A stretch of DNA of 36,885 nt from NCBI GenBank assembly GCA_035943635.1, contig DASZBX010000042.1:1-36885 (forward strand), written 5' to 3'. The notes below the pieces were generated by a model. The model was not told the DNA's origin, did not search any database, and worked only from the letters and a program-made list of their open reading frames with translations. The position numbers and the translations under genes were made by a program. This document shows, piece by piece, positions 25,697-33,539 of this stretch. The DNA is from DASZBX01 sp035943635 (lineage in GTDB: Bacteria > Actinomycetota > Actinomycetes > Streptomycetales > Catenulisporaceae). Every line of letters begins with the position of its first letter. The stretch's first letter is position 1.

Positions 25697-25939
25697 TCAG
25701 CCCCACGGAGTGTCATCAGAGGTCGAACCGGTGCTCGGGTCGGACGGAGTGGCGCCGGAGGCCTGGCGGACGGAGGCGTCCGCCGCGGTTACGCCGTTCG
25801 CGCCGTTCGCCACGTGCGCAACGGCCGCCACCGGCGCCGCGGCAGGGGGGTTTCCGCCCCGCGAGTCGCTGTCCACCGACACGGCGATCGCGGACACGGC
25901 GAACACTGCGCCGGCAAAGACGGTCATGGCCTTGATCAC
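25697..25939 (-). CDS. Small putative secreted peptide
   Basis: An 80-residue frame starting with GTG at 25939, with GAGGAG about ten bases upstream. The N-terminus has a lysine followed by a hydrophobic stretch (MTVFAGAVFAVSAIAVSV), which reads as a signal peptide or a single membrane anchor. The rest is low-complexity, Ala/Ser/Asp/Pro-rich, with no family I recognise. It lies tail to tail with the TPR-containing SARP gene. A role as an extracellular peptide signal is a guess based only on size, signal-like N-terminus and position. The frame could also be spurious. Confidence 0.45.
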   Translation of the reverse strand: MIKAMTVFAGAVFAVSAIAVSVDSDSRGGNPPAAAPVAAVAHVANGANGVTAADASVRQASGATPSDPSTGSTSDDTPWG

Positions 25940-26015
25940 GGTTGTTCGGCTCCTCGGTCTAGGGGGTCCCTACTGAGATAACCGTAGGCGGCGGCATTAT
26001 TACCGCCTTGTGTTG

Positions 26016-26058
26016 TGGCTATCACCGTCGAGCCCAGACGATAGCCAGGCGATAGCCA
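26016..26058. promoter_or_regulatory. Operator-like repeats GATAGCCA
   Basis: TGGCTATC at 26016-26023 is the exact inverse of GATAGCCA at 26040-26047 (16-base gap). A second direct copy follows at 26051-26058, exactly 11 bases on. The site lies about 60 bases before the thioesterase-like gene at 26120. The 11-base phasing suits a SARP; the inverted pair suits a dimeric repressor. The core GCTATC is shared with the elements at 226 and 18651. Confidence 0.5.
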
Positions 26059-26119
26059 CGCGACCGCGCCGCCGAACAGACTTCGACCACGAGCGAGGAG
26101 CGAGGTAAGGCGGTAGCGG

Positions 26120-27007
26120 ATGTGTGGTGAGACGCTCGACGCATCGTCCCCGGGCCCGCGGTGGCGCACCCACCGGCTGGCGCGCGCCGAACCGGTGGTG
26201 TTCTGCCTGCCCAGGGCCGGTTTCGGCCCGGGCCAGTTCGCCCGCTGGCCCGAGCGGGCCGGCGGCGTGCGCTTCAGCCCGCTGCGATTCCCCGGAGACG
26301 CGGAGCCGGCCTGGGCGCTGGGGCACCTGGGATTCGCCGACCAGGCGGCCGATCTGGTGACGGAGCTGCTCCAGGTCTCCCTGCCCGGGCCGCGACCGCC
26401 CACCGACACAGAACCCGATCTCAACCGCGCCCCTGGCCGCCAAGCCCGCCCCAACCCCAGACTTCAGCCTGACCATGCACCTCAACCCGGTCTCGAGTCT
26501 TCGGCCGACGACTACTGCTATGCCCTGTTCGGCCACGGCAGCGCAGCCCTGGTCGCCTATGAAGCAGTCCTCGAACTGGAACGCCGCGGCGCGATGCGCC
26601 CGAGCAGACTGGTCGTCTCCGGCTGCCCGGCCCCACACCGCCTCCGAACCGTCGCCCCGACGCCCGACGAGGACCGGATTGCCCAGGCCACCCTGACCGC
26701 GTGCCTGGAAGACGGCGGCATCCCCCTGCCGTCCGGCCTCGAATCCAGCATCCGCGCATCAGTGGCCGAAGCCCGGGCAGTCCGCGCCTACCGCGTCCGC
26801 CCACCGACCAGGATCGGCATCCCCATCACCGCCATAGCCTGGTCCCACGACGAGGAAGCCGTCCGAGCCGCCACAGTCGACTGGGTGGACTACGGAACCG
26901 CAGACTTCGAATTCATGGCCGGCACCATGCCCCCGTCCCTCACCAACCCCCTGCCCCTCGCCCACCTCATCGCCGCGGGCATCGGCCGACCGCCTGCGGT
27001 GAACTAA
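26120..27007 (+). CDS. Degenerate type II thioesterase homologue (probably catalytically dead)
   Basis: A 295-residue relative of editing thioesterases that accompany NRPS/PKS systems. Family features are FCLPRAGFGPGQF near the start, YALFGHGSAALVAYE in the middle and SRLVVSGCPAPH after it. The nucleophile motif, normally GHSMGA, reads GHGSAA, so the catalytic Ser position is Gly with a Ser one place on. The C-terminal GGHF motif with the catalytic His reads AGTM. The acidic residue region (AWSHDEE) is still present. A Pro-rich insertion of about 35 residues precedes the nucleophile region. It therefore looks inactive, or works by another mechanism, perhaps as a binding protein. The frame is intact, with AGGTAAGG upstream of the ATG, so it is not an obvious pseudogene. 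It may belong to either neighbouring pathway. Confidence 0.7.
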   Translation: MCGETLDASSPGPRWRTHRLARAEPVVFCLPRAGFGPGQFARWPERAGGVRFSPLRFPGDAEPAWALGHLGFADQAADLVTELLQVSLPGPRPPTDTEPDLNRAPGRQARPNPRLQPDHAPQPGLESSADDYCYALFGHGSAALVAYEAVLELERRGAMRPSRLVVSGCPAPHRLRTVAPTPDEDRIAQATLTACLEDGGIPLPSGLESSIRASVAEARAVRAYRVRPPTRIGIPITAIAWSHDEEAVRAATVDWVDYGTADFEFMAGTMPPSLTNPLPLAHLIAAGIGRPPAVN

Positions 27008-27034
27008 CGTCGTAGGCTGACTATCACTGCCGCA

Positions 27035-27835
27035 CTATCCGACCGCGGAGCTGGCTGCGCGTGCCTCTACCCGGCGGGCGCGTTGCGCTGTGGGCGAGGC
27101 GCATTCCACGACGGTGGTCGAAGCCGGTTTCCCGTTCTGCCAGATCTGGGTCTCCACCACGAAATGCAGCCGTTTCGCGTCGTCGGTCTCGGCGCGGTGC
27201 GCGGTCAGGCGCAGGCGGGCGGGCAGCGGGAAGACGATGCTGTGGAACGCCGTGTTCACCGACGTCAGCAGGAACGCGTAGTCATGCTCCGGCCAGCGGC
27301 GCGTGTAATGCAGCTCGCACACGGCGAGGAACATCTGCCGCGCCGCCTCGATCAACACCATGCCCTGGATGTGCAACCCGGTCATGTGGTCGAGCAGCAG
27401 TTCGTTGTCGGGACTGATCCGCAACGCGGCTTCGAACTCGTCCACGCCGGTGCGTTCGAACCCTGCGAGCAGGACGTTGCGCGGGTTCCGCTTGTGCACG
27501 ACCCGCGTTTCGACCGGGGTCGGCAGATCGTCGCATCGCAGCAGCAAACGGTCCGGCAAACCTCGCTGCTCGATCGCCGCGACCGCCTCGGCCAGGGAAA
27601 TATCGTCCACGCCCTGGCCTATCTCCACCCGCACGGGCTCGGCGAGATCGTCGAATCCTCCCTCGCGCAGCACGGTCGTGAGGCCCGAGATGGTCGCCGC
27701 CCGCCCCTCGGCGGCGAACGTGGCGAAGCAGTCGCCCACGACCGCGACCCGGCCGCCCGCGCGCGCGGCGCCGTGCACGGCGTCGTAGGTGGAAGTCGCG
27801 GCAGCTTTCGGCCGGAGAATCTCCGAGTCGCTCAC
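27035..27835 (-). CDS. AfsA-family hotdog protein in a biosynthetic operon
   Basis: A 266-residue protein. The C-terminal part (about 108-255) is an A-factor biosynthesis hotdog repeat: VVHKRNPRNVLL (112-123), then LLDHMTGLHIQGMVLIEAARQ (147-167). AfsA enzymes join beta-ketoacyl thioesters to dihydroxyacetone phosphate on the way to gamma-butyrolactone signals and normally carry two such repeats. Here the N-terminal 108 residues show no second VHK repeat and I cannot assign them. The start is GTG at 27835, next to the P450 stop; the ATG two bases before it is followed at once by a stop. No butyrolactone receptor (TetR type) lies nearby, so a biosynthetic rather than signalling role is likely, but signal synthesis cannot be excluded. 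Confidence 0.8.
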   Translation of the reverse strand: MSDSEILRPKAAATSTYDAVHGAARAGGRVAVVGDCFATFAAEGRAATISGLTTVLREGGFDDLAEPVRVEIGQGVDDISLAEAVAAIEQRGLPDRLLLRCDDLPTPVETRVVHKRNPRNVLLAGFERTGVDEFEAALRISPDNELLLDHMTGLHIQGMVLIEAARQMFLAVCELHYTRRWPEHDYAFLLTSVNTAFHSIVFPLPARLRLTAHRAETDDAKRLHFVVETQIWQNGKPASTTVVECASPTAQRARRVEARAASSAVG

Positions 27836-27836
27836 A

Positions 27837-29207
27837 TCAACCCCGTTCGTTCGTTCTGGCGGTGGACCACGGACAGGACTGTTCTTCGAGTTCTTCGAGC
27901 TGAGCGAGTTCGGCGAGTTCGGCGGGTTCCGAAGCGCTCGGCTCCGCGGCCCCGGGTTGATCCGACCCGGTCTCGTGCCGCTGCCCGACAGCCTCGCCCG
28001 CATGATCGTCCCAGCTCACCGGCAGCCGAACCGGGCCGCGGATGAACTGTCCGGTACGCCACTCCACATCTTCTTCGGCCACTGCGATACACAGATTCGA
28101 GAACCCGCCGAGCAGTTCGTCCAGCCCCGCTCTCAGCTGCGCGCGGGCGAGTGGGGCGCCCAGGCAGTAGTGCCGTCCGTACCCGAACGCGACATGCGGA
28201 TTGTCCCTTCGCCCGGGATCGAAGACATCCGGGTCGGCGAACACCGCAGGATCCACATTCGCTGCGGCCGTCAGCGGCACGACGACCTCCCCCGCCGGAA
28301 CGAGCACATCGCCGAGCTGCACATCCTCCAGGGCAACGTGCGCGGCCCCGCCCGTCCCGATCAGCGACATCGAGCGCAGCGTCTCCTCCAGGAACGGCCC
28401 GACCTCCTCCGGATTCGCCCGCAGCCGTGCCGCGAGCGCCGGATCGCAGAACGCGTACAACGCTGAGACAGCCAACTGATTAGCGGTCGTCTCGAACCCG
28501 GCCATCATCATCCCGCTGCCGAAGACGGCCACCTCGTCGTCGCCGAGCCGGTCCGTGCCTCGCCCGCACAACAGCCGGGTGATCAGATCCCCCTCATCCG
28601 GAGTGCCGCGGTCGATCTCGGCGCGGCGGCGGGCGACCAGATCCCCGAAGTAGCCGTGCATCTGCCCGTGTGCCGCCTCGACCTGCTCCGGCGTGTGGCT
28701 ACCGGCCGACATCATGGCCGACATGGCCGGGCGCAGCCACTCGCCGTCCTCATCCGGCACGCCCAACGTCTCAGTGATCGAACTCAACGCGAACGGCACC
28801 GTGAAGTCGGCCAGCAGGTCCGCCGGCCGGGGCCGGGACCGCAGCCGTGCGCCGGCCTCGGCGGCCAACTCCCGCAGCCTCGGCGTCTGCGCGCGGGCCC
28901 GGCGGCCGGTGAACTCCGGCGCCACGGCCCCGCGGCGGCGCGCGTGCACCGGCGGGTCGCTCGTGGCCAGGGCCAGCGAGGCGTTGGACCGGGCGAACAT
29001 CGGCCGCCCCCGGTAGGCCTCGCGGCTGAACCGGTCGTCGGACAGCACCGCCCGGACATCCGCGTGCCGGGTGGCCAGCAGCGCGGGCACGCCGCTGGGC
29101 AGGACCACCCGCGGCAGGCCGGGTTCGCCGGTCAGCTCGCCGAACCGGTCCGGCGGCCGGGCCCCGGGCGGGTGCGGGAACGGGAATGCGGGCGGCTCAC
29201 CGGTCAT
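27837..29207 (-). CDS. Cytochrome P450
   Basis: A 456-residue soluble bacterial P450. It has the I-helix oxygen-binding motif AGFETT (236-241), ExxR as E275-R278, and the haem loop FGYGRHYCLG with ligand Cys 348. Bacterial P450s usually end near residue 400; this one continues with a tail of about 55 residues that is Ala/Glu/Leu-rich (EPAELAELAQLEELEE) and probably helical. The ATG overlaps the stop of the UbiA gene (ATGA), so the two are translationally coupled. It is a likely oxidase of the terpenoid made by this operon. Redox partners are not encoded nearby. Confidence 0.92.
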   Translation of the reverse strand: MTGEPPAFPFPHPPGARPPDRFGELTGEPGLPRVVLPSGVPALLATRHADVRAVLSDDRFSREAYRGRPMFARSNASLALATSDPPVHARRRGAVAPEFTGRRARAQTPRLRELAAEAGARLRSRPRPADLLADFTVPFALSSITETLGVPDEDGEWLRPAMSAMMSAGSHTPEQVEAAHGQMHGYFGDLVARRRAEIDRGTPDEGDLITRLLCGRGTDRLGDDEVAVFGSGMMMAGFETTANQLAVSALYAFCDPALAARLRANPEEVGPFLEETLRSMSLIGTGGAAHVALEDVQLGDVLVPAGEVVVPLTAAANVDPAVFADPDVFDPGRRDNPHVAFGYGRHYCLGAPLARAQLRAGLDELLGGFSNLCIAVAEEDVEWRTGQFIRGPVRLPVSWDDHAGEAVGQRHETGSDQPGAAEPSASEPAELAELAQLEELEEQSCPWSTARTNERG

Positions 29208-30103
29208 GGCGTGGTCCTTTCGGCGAGGTCGACGACGAGGAAGGCGGCGAACGCGGCGAGCAGGTAGAAGCCCGCGTCCGGCTGCGGCCAGCGGACCGCC
29301 CGGCCGCGCCAGAACCGGACGGCGCCGCGCACCGGCAGCGCCGCCGGGGCGAGCACGAGCCAGCCCGCCGCGTGGCCCGGCGTCCAGGGCTCGGCCAGCA
29401 GCAGGGTCAGCAGCGTCGCGACGGCCGCCGCGGCCAGCGCCGTGACCGCGGTGGCCTGCACGCCGAACACGGTCACGTACGTGCGCTCGCCCGGCCGCGG
29501 GCTGCGGGTGGTCTTGCGGGCCAGCTCCAGATGCGTGAAGACGGCGAACATCGTGGCCGGCGGCAGGATCACGCCCGATCCGGCGGCTCGTCCGGCGTCG
29601 TGCAGCATGGCTGCGTACAGGTACAGGCCGAGCAGCAGTTGAACGGGCAGGCTGATCACGGCGCCGAGAACGATGGCGTCGCCCGGCGGCCAGCCGAGCA
29701 GCCGGTCGGCGGCCAGCAGCACCATCACGTAGGCCACCGGCGCGAGGGCCGCCGCCCAAACCCCGCCGCGGGCGAGGTTGACAACGAACACTGCGATCGT
29801 GCCGACGGCCAACAGCGCCGCGAGGTCCGAGACCGCGACGGCGCCAGAAGGCAGCGGCCGGCGGGGGTTGTGTTCGCGGTCGTATTCCAGATCACGAAGA
29901 TCGTCGACGGCGCGGATTATCAGCAGCAGCACTGTGAACGTCGCGACGGTCGCGACCGTGCCCCAACCCGGGCGCCAGGTGGCGGTGCCGCGTTGTCCGA
30001 GGGCGAACATCGCCGTCCCGCCCAGAGACCAGGCGAGCGCATACGGCAGGTAGAAGGCCGGCGGGAAGCTGCCGAGCAGGTAGCGCCCGAGCCGGGCGAT
30101 CAC
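29204..30103 (-). CDS. UbiA-superfamily membrane protein (prenyltransferase or terpene cyclase)
   Basis: A 299-residue, highly hydrophobic protein with about eight membrane segments. The first aspartate-rich motif is clear: VDDLRDLEYD followed by RRPLPSG. The second motif, normally of DxxxD type, is replaced by ELARKTTRSP. UbiA proteins attach prenyl chains to acceptors; some bacterial members cyclise prenyl diphosphates (UbiA-type di- and sesterterpene cyclases). With a dedicated polyprenyl synthase next door, either role is possible. The missing second Asp motif makes an atypical activity plausible. The start is GTG at 30103 in a GTGA overlap with the upstream gene. Confidence 0.85.
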   Translation of the reverse strand: MIARLGRYLLGSFPPAFYLPYALAWSLGGTAMFALGQRGTATWRPGWGTVATVATFTVLLLIIRAVDDLRDLEYDREHNPRRPLPSGAVAVSDLAALLAVGTIAVFVVNLARGGVWAAALAPVAYVMVLLAADRLLGWPPGDAIVLGAVISLPVQLLLGLYLYAAMLHDAGRAAGSGVILPPATMFAVFTHLELARKTTRSPRPGERTYVTVFGVQATAVTALAAAAVATLLTLLLAEPWTPGHAAGWLVLAPAALPVRGAVRFWRGRAVRWPQPDAGFYLLAAFAAFLVVDLAERTTP

Positions 30104-32802
30104 GGGTCGACCTGTTCGGCCAGGATCCGTACCGTGCCCGCGCCGCCGTCCAGCTCGATCAGCGCGCCGTCCGGGATGCGGCTGGTCGCGCCGGACACGG
30201 CCACGACGGTCGGCACGCCCAGCAGCCGGCCGGTGACCGCGGTGTGCGACAGCATCGTGCCGCGTTCGACCACGAGCCCCTTGGCGGCGGTCATCAGGAA
30301 CAGCCAGCCGGGGTCGGTCTCCCGGGCGACCAGGATCGTGTCCCGGCAGGCGTCGGCGGACACGTCCTGCGGGTGGAGCACCACTTTCGCGCGTGCCCGC
30401 ACGATTCCGGCGCTGGAGGCCAGGCCGCGCAGGATCGCGTCGCCGTCGGCGTTCTCCTGCGCGGCGTCGTCCGGGTCGTCGGCGGCGAGCGGCCGGGCCG
30501 GTTCCAGAGGCCGGCCGGCCAGGCCGGCGAGTTGCACCGCGGGGGCCGGGAGCGTCTCCTGGTGCAGCCGGTCCGCGCGGCGCAGGGCGACCAGGGGGCG
30601 CAGAGCGGTGTCCGGCAGCGTTCCATCGAACGCTGCGATGACTTCCTGCCCGGTCAGGTCGATCACGTCGCGCGCGTCGTCGAGGTGTCCGGCGGCGGTC
30701 AGCAGGGCGCCGAGCCGCAGCAGCACCCGCCGGGACAGGCCGAACAGTTCCGTGCGGCAGAACCGGGTGTCCTCGCGGGCCTTGACGTGCGCGCGCATCC
30801 GGGTCGCGAGCCGGCGGATCACCAGGCGGCGGAGCGGGCCGCGGCAGTGTTCGCGCAGTTCACGTTCGGCGTTCTCGCGCACCCGCCGCTCGTCCGCCCG
30901 GCTGGCTTCGGCGCCGGCGCCCCGGCGCAGGTGCGGGCGCAGCATCTCCAGGATCATCCCGGGGCGCTGGCGCGGCGTGATCTGCTCCAGTTTCAGGTCC
31001 CCGGGGGCGCGGTCGCCGAACCGCCGCAGGTGGCGTGCGGCCGCCTCGGCGATATCGGGCCCGTATACGCCGTCGACGACCTCCTGCCAGACTGCTGAGT
31101 CGTCTTCCGGTGCGGCGTCGAGAATCCGGTCGCGGGCCTTGGGTACGGCGCCGACCAGTTCGGCCAGGTCCAGCACGCTGCGCAGCCCCTCCAGGGTGCG
31201 GTTCTCCGGGCCCGCGGCCAGCAGGCCGCCGAAGAGCGCCTGGTGATGGTCCCCGGTCCAGCGGCGCAGCAGGGCGCCGTACGGAGCCACGACGAAGACG
31301 GCCAGGACGGTGTTGGTCAGCGTCACGCCCCACTGGACGCCCACGTGCGACCACAGTCGGCGGTAGTACGCCACGAGGTCCTCGGCGTCGCGCGATTCCA
31401 GGTCGTCGCCCTCGGCCGCGGTGGCGTCCCACCAGCGCAGGAAGGAGCGCACCTGCCGGAAGTGGGTCGCCGAACGCCACAGCACGCTCGGCGTGAGCCG
31501 CAGCGCGCGCCGCCGCCAGCCCGGCGACAGCTGCATCGCCGGCGTGGACGCCAGTCCCATCGAGTGTTCCCACCAACCGCGGAAGAACTCGAATTCGGCC
31601 ATCTGCCCGTGCAGGGCGTACCAGGCGTCGAGCCGGTAGAAGACCCGGCCCTCGTGCAGGCCGACCATCCGTTCCAGGTGGTCGGCGTTCTCCCGCAACT
31701 GCTCCTCGGGGACGCCCATCCTGCGGTACAGGTCGCTGAAGATGATCCGGTAGAAGTCGCGGGCCAGCGAGTATGTGAGCGCGCCGGAGACGCCCGGGTA
31801 GCTTTCGGTGATGTTGTGGTTGCTCCACCGCACCTGCCGCGGCGGCGCGGCCAGCGGGCGGGACTGGAGTACCTTGAGCACGCCGTCCTCGGTGAAGGCC
31901 CCTTCGATGTCCTGCGGAGCGTCAAAGAGTTCTTCGATGCGGCGGGCGGTGGCCAGCAGGCGGTCGATTTGGTCGTCGTCGAGCACGGACTGCTCGGCCA
32001 GCTCGGCCGGGACTTCGCACTCCGACGGTTCGGCCGGGCCGCCCGCTGTCGGCGGGCCGACCATCCGGCGCTTGACCGCGATCCGGCGCTGCACGGCGCC
32101 GGTGGCCTGGTCGGCGAAGTAGTGGTCGACGTCGGCGCGTTCCTGCACCACGCCCTCGCCGATCCCGTAGGCGGCGGCGATGACGTGCCGCGCCGCGCCG
32201 TCGCGCGGATCCCGGGTGAACGCGACGAAGGAACTGGCGCCGAACACCATCTGCTGCACGCCGACGGCGACCCGGGCCGCGCCCGGGTCCGAGCCGCGAT
32301 GCAGGCGGTAGAACACTGCTTCGGCCTTGTAGGCCGACGCCCAGCACTCGACGATCCGGTCGAGCAGGCCGGCGCGTGGCACGTACAGGAAGCTGTCGCT
32401 CATCCCGGCGAAGGGGTCGCTCGCGCTGTCCTCCCCGGCCCCGCCGGCGCCGGGCACGACGCAGGCGCGGACCGCGGCGAGCCCGTCGGGGCCCACCACG
32501 TCATCGAATGCTGCGAAGGCCGCGTGCGCCACGGGTTCCGGGACGGTCAGGGCACGTACAGCGGCGACGGCGCGCGCACTCCAGTCCCGCACAGCCTGCG
32601 GGTCCGGGCGGCCCGGCGGCGGGGGCAGGGCGGCGCGGGCCGGGCCGACCGCGTCGTCGAACGCTGCGGCAGGCAGGGCGAACAGGTCGGGGACGTCGAA
32701 TCCGGCCGTGCGCATCCGGGCCAGCCGCGCGAACTTGTGTCCGACCTCGGCGGCGTCGAGCAGTCCGTCCTCGCGCCGGATCTCCGCTGTCGTCGTGATC
32801 AT
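30100..32802 (-). CDS. PEP synthase/rifampin phosphotransferase-like enzyme
   Basis: A 900-residue protein built like PEP synthase, pyruvate phosphate dikinase and rifampin phosphotransferase. It has an N-terminal ATP-grasp domain (GMSDSFLYV, FVAFTRDP, YGIGEGVVQE and the end motif DIEGAFTEDGVLKVLQSRP near 330), a long middle domain (about 345-780) with WSNHNITESYPGVSGALTYS near its start, and a C-terminal phosphohistidine domain with TMLSHTAV (His about 853). Such enzymes move phosphate from ATP through a His to a substrate. The substrate-binding middle part is unlike pyruvate enzymes and may bind a hydrophobic molecule. In this operon it could phosphorylate an isoprenoid alcohol or activate a hydroxyl for elimination; that is inference. 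The start overlaps the nitroreductase stop (ATGA). Confidence 0.85.
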   Translation of the reverse strand: MITTTAEIRREDGLLDAAEVGHKFARLARMRTAGFDVPDLFALPAAAFDDAVGPARAALPPPPGRPDPQAVRDWSARAVAAVRALTVPEPVAHAAFAAFDDVVGPDGLAAVRACVVPGAGGAGEDSASDPFAGMSDSFLYVPRAGLLDRIVECWASAYKAEAVFYRLHRGSDPGAARVAVGVQQMVFGASSFVAFTRDPRDGAARHVIAAAYGIGEGVVQERADVDHYFADQATGAVQRRIAVKRRMVGPPTAGGPAEPSECEVPAELAEQSVLDDDQIDRLLATARRIEELFDAPQDIEGAFTEDGVLKVLQSRPLAAPPRQVRWSNHNITESYPGVSGALTYSLARDFYRIIFSDLYRRMGVPEEQLRENADHLERMVGLHEGRVFYRLDAWYALHGQMAEFEFFRGWWEHSMGLASTPAMQLSPGWRRRALRLTPSVLWRSATHFRQVRSFLRWWDATAAEGDDLESRDAEDLVAYYRRLWSHVGVQWGVTLTNTVLAVFVVAPYGALLRRWTGDHHQALFGGLLAAGPENRTLEGLRSVLDLAELVGAVPKARDRILDAAPEDDSAVWQEVVDGVYGPDIAEAAARHLRRFGDRAPGDLKLEQITPRQRPGMILEMLRPHLRRGAGAEASRADERRVRENAERELREHCRGPLRRLVIRRLATRMRAHVKAREDTRFCRTELFGLSRRVLLRLGALLTAAGHLDDARDVIDLTGQEVIAAFDGTLPDTALRPLVALRRADRLHQETLPAPAVQLAGLAGRPLEPARPLAADDPDDAAQENADGDAILRGLASSAGIVRARAKVVLHPQDVSADACRDTILVARETDPGWLFLMTAAKGLVVERGTMLSHTAVTGRLLGVPTVVAVSGATSRIPDGALIELDGGAGTVRILAEQVDP

Positions 32803-33539
32803 CGGGCAGCCTGCGCGGCGTGCGTGGTCGAGCCGCTCGGCCCGGCCGGCTCCGGCCAGGCCGCGACCCGCGCCGCGGCTTCGCGGTCCCAGCCGTCCAC
32901 ATGCAACACGTCCTCCAACGGTCGTCGCCGGCCGGGGCTGAAGTCCCGGCGGGTGGCATAGGCGGTGGGAATGAGCGGGCCCTGATACACGTGGGACGGC
33001 AGGCCCAGCAGGTCGGCCATGTCGGATTCGAGGTCCAGGTGGCAGGTCGTGAAGGTCGTGCCGAGGCCTCGGCTGCGCGCGGCCAGTGCGTAGCTCCATG
33101 CGGCCGGCAGCACCGACGACCACACGCCGGCCTGGTTTCCCGTCGGCAGCGGCCGCCCGAGTTCGAGGCACGGCAGCAGGAGGACCGGCACGCGGTGCAT
33201 GCACTCGGCCAGGATGTGCGCGTCCCGCATCGCCCGGGCGTCTCCGCGCGGCGCGATGCCGCCGGCCGCCGCCGCGGCGGTGCGGGCATAGAAGGCTCGG
33301 CGGTAGATGTCCGCCACGGCGGCGCGCCGGTCGGGATCCGTGATCAGCAGCCACCTCCAGTCCTGGCGGTTCGACCCGTTGGGCGCCTGCAGCGCCTGCC
33401 GGAGACAGTCCTCGATGACGTCCCGGCCCACCGGACGGTCCAGATCCAGGCCTCGGCGGACGGCCCGGGTGGTACTCAACAGCCTGTCGCAGGACTCGAC
33501 ATCGAGCGGCGTGAACGACTGTCGGGTGGACGTGCTCAC
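32799..33539 (-). CDS. Nitroreductase-family flavoprotein
   Basis: A 246-residue FMN enzyme of the nitroreductase/BluB superfamily. The N-terminal TTRAVRRGLDLDRPV and QAPNGSNRQDWRWLLI segments match the flavin-binding start of the family, and AAWSYALAARSRGLGTTFTT matches the central region. Such enzymes reduce nitro, quinone or enone groups, or oxidise as dehydrogenases; the substrate is unknown. It starts with GTG at 33539 in a GTGA overlap with the methyltransferase stop and ends in an ATGA overlap with the next gene. It most likely tailors the same product as its neighbours. Confidence 0.85.
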   Translation of the reverse strand: MSTSTRQSFTPLDVESCDRLLSTTRAVRRGLDLDRPVGRDVIEDCLRQALQAPNGSNRQDWRWLLITDPDRRAAVADIYRRAFYARTAAAAAGGIAPRGDARAMRDAHILAECMHRVPVLLLPCLELGRPLPTGNQAGVWSSVLPAAWSYALAARSRGLGTTFTTCHLDLESDMADLLGLPSHVYQGPLIPTAYATRRDFSPGRRRPLEDVLHVDGWDREAAARVAAWPEPAGPSGSTTHAAQAAR

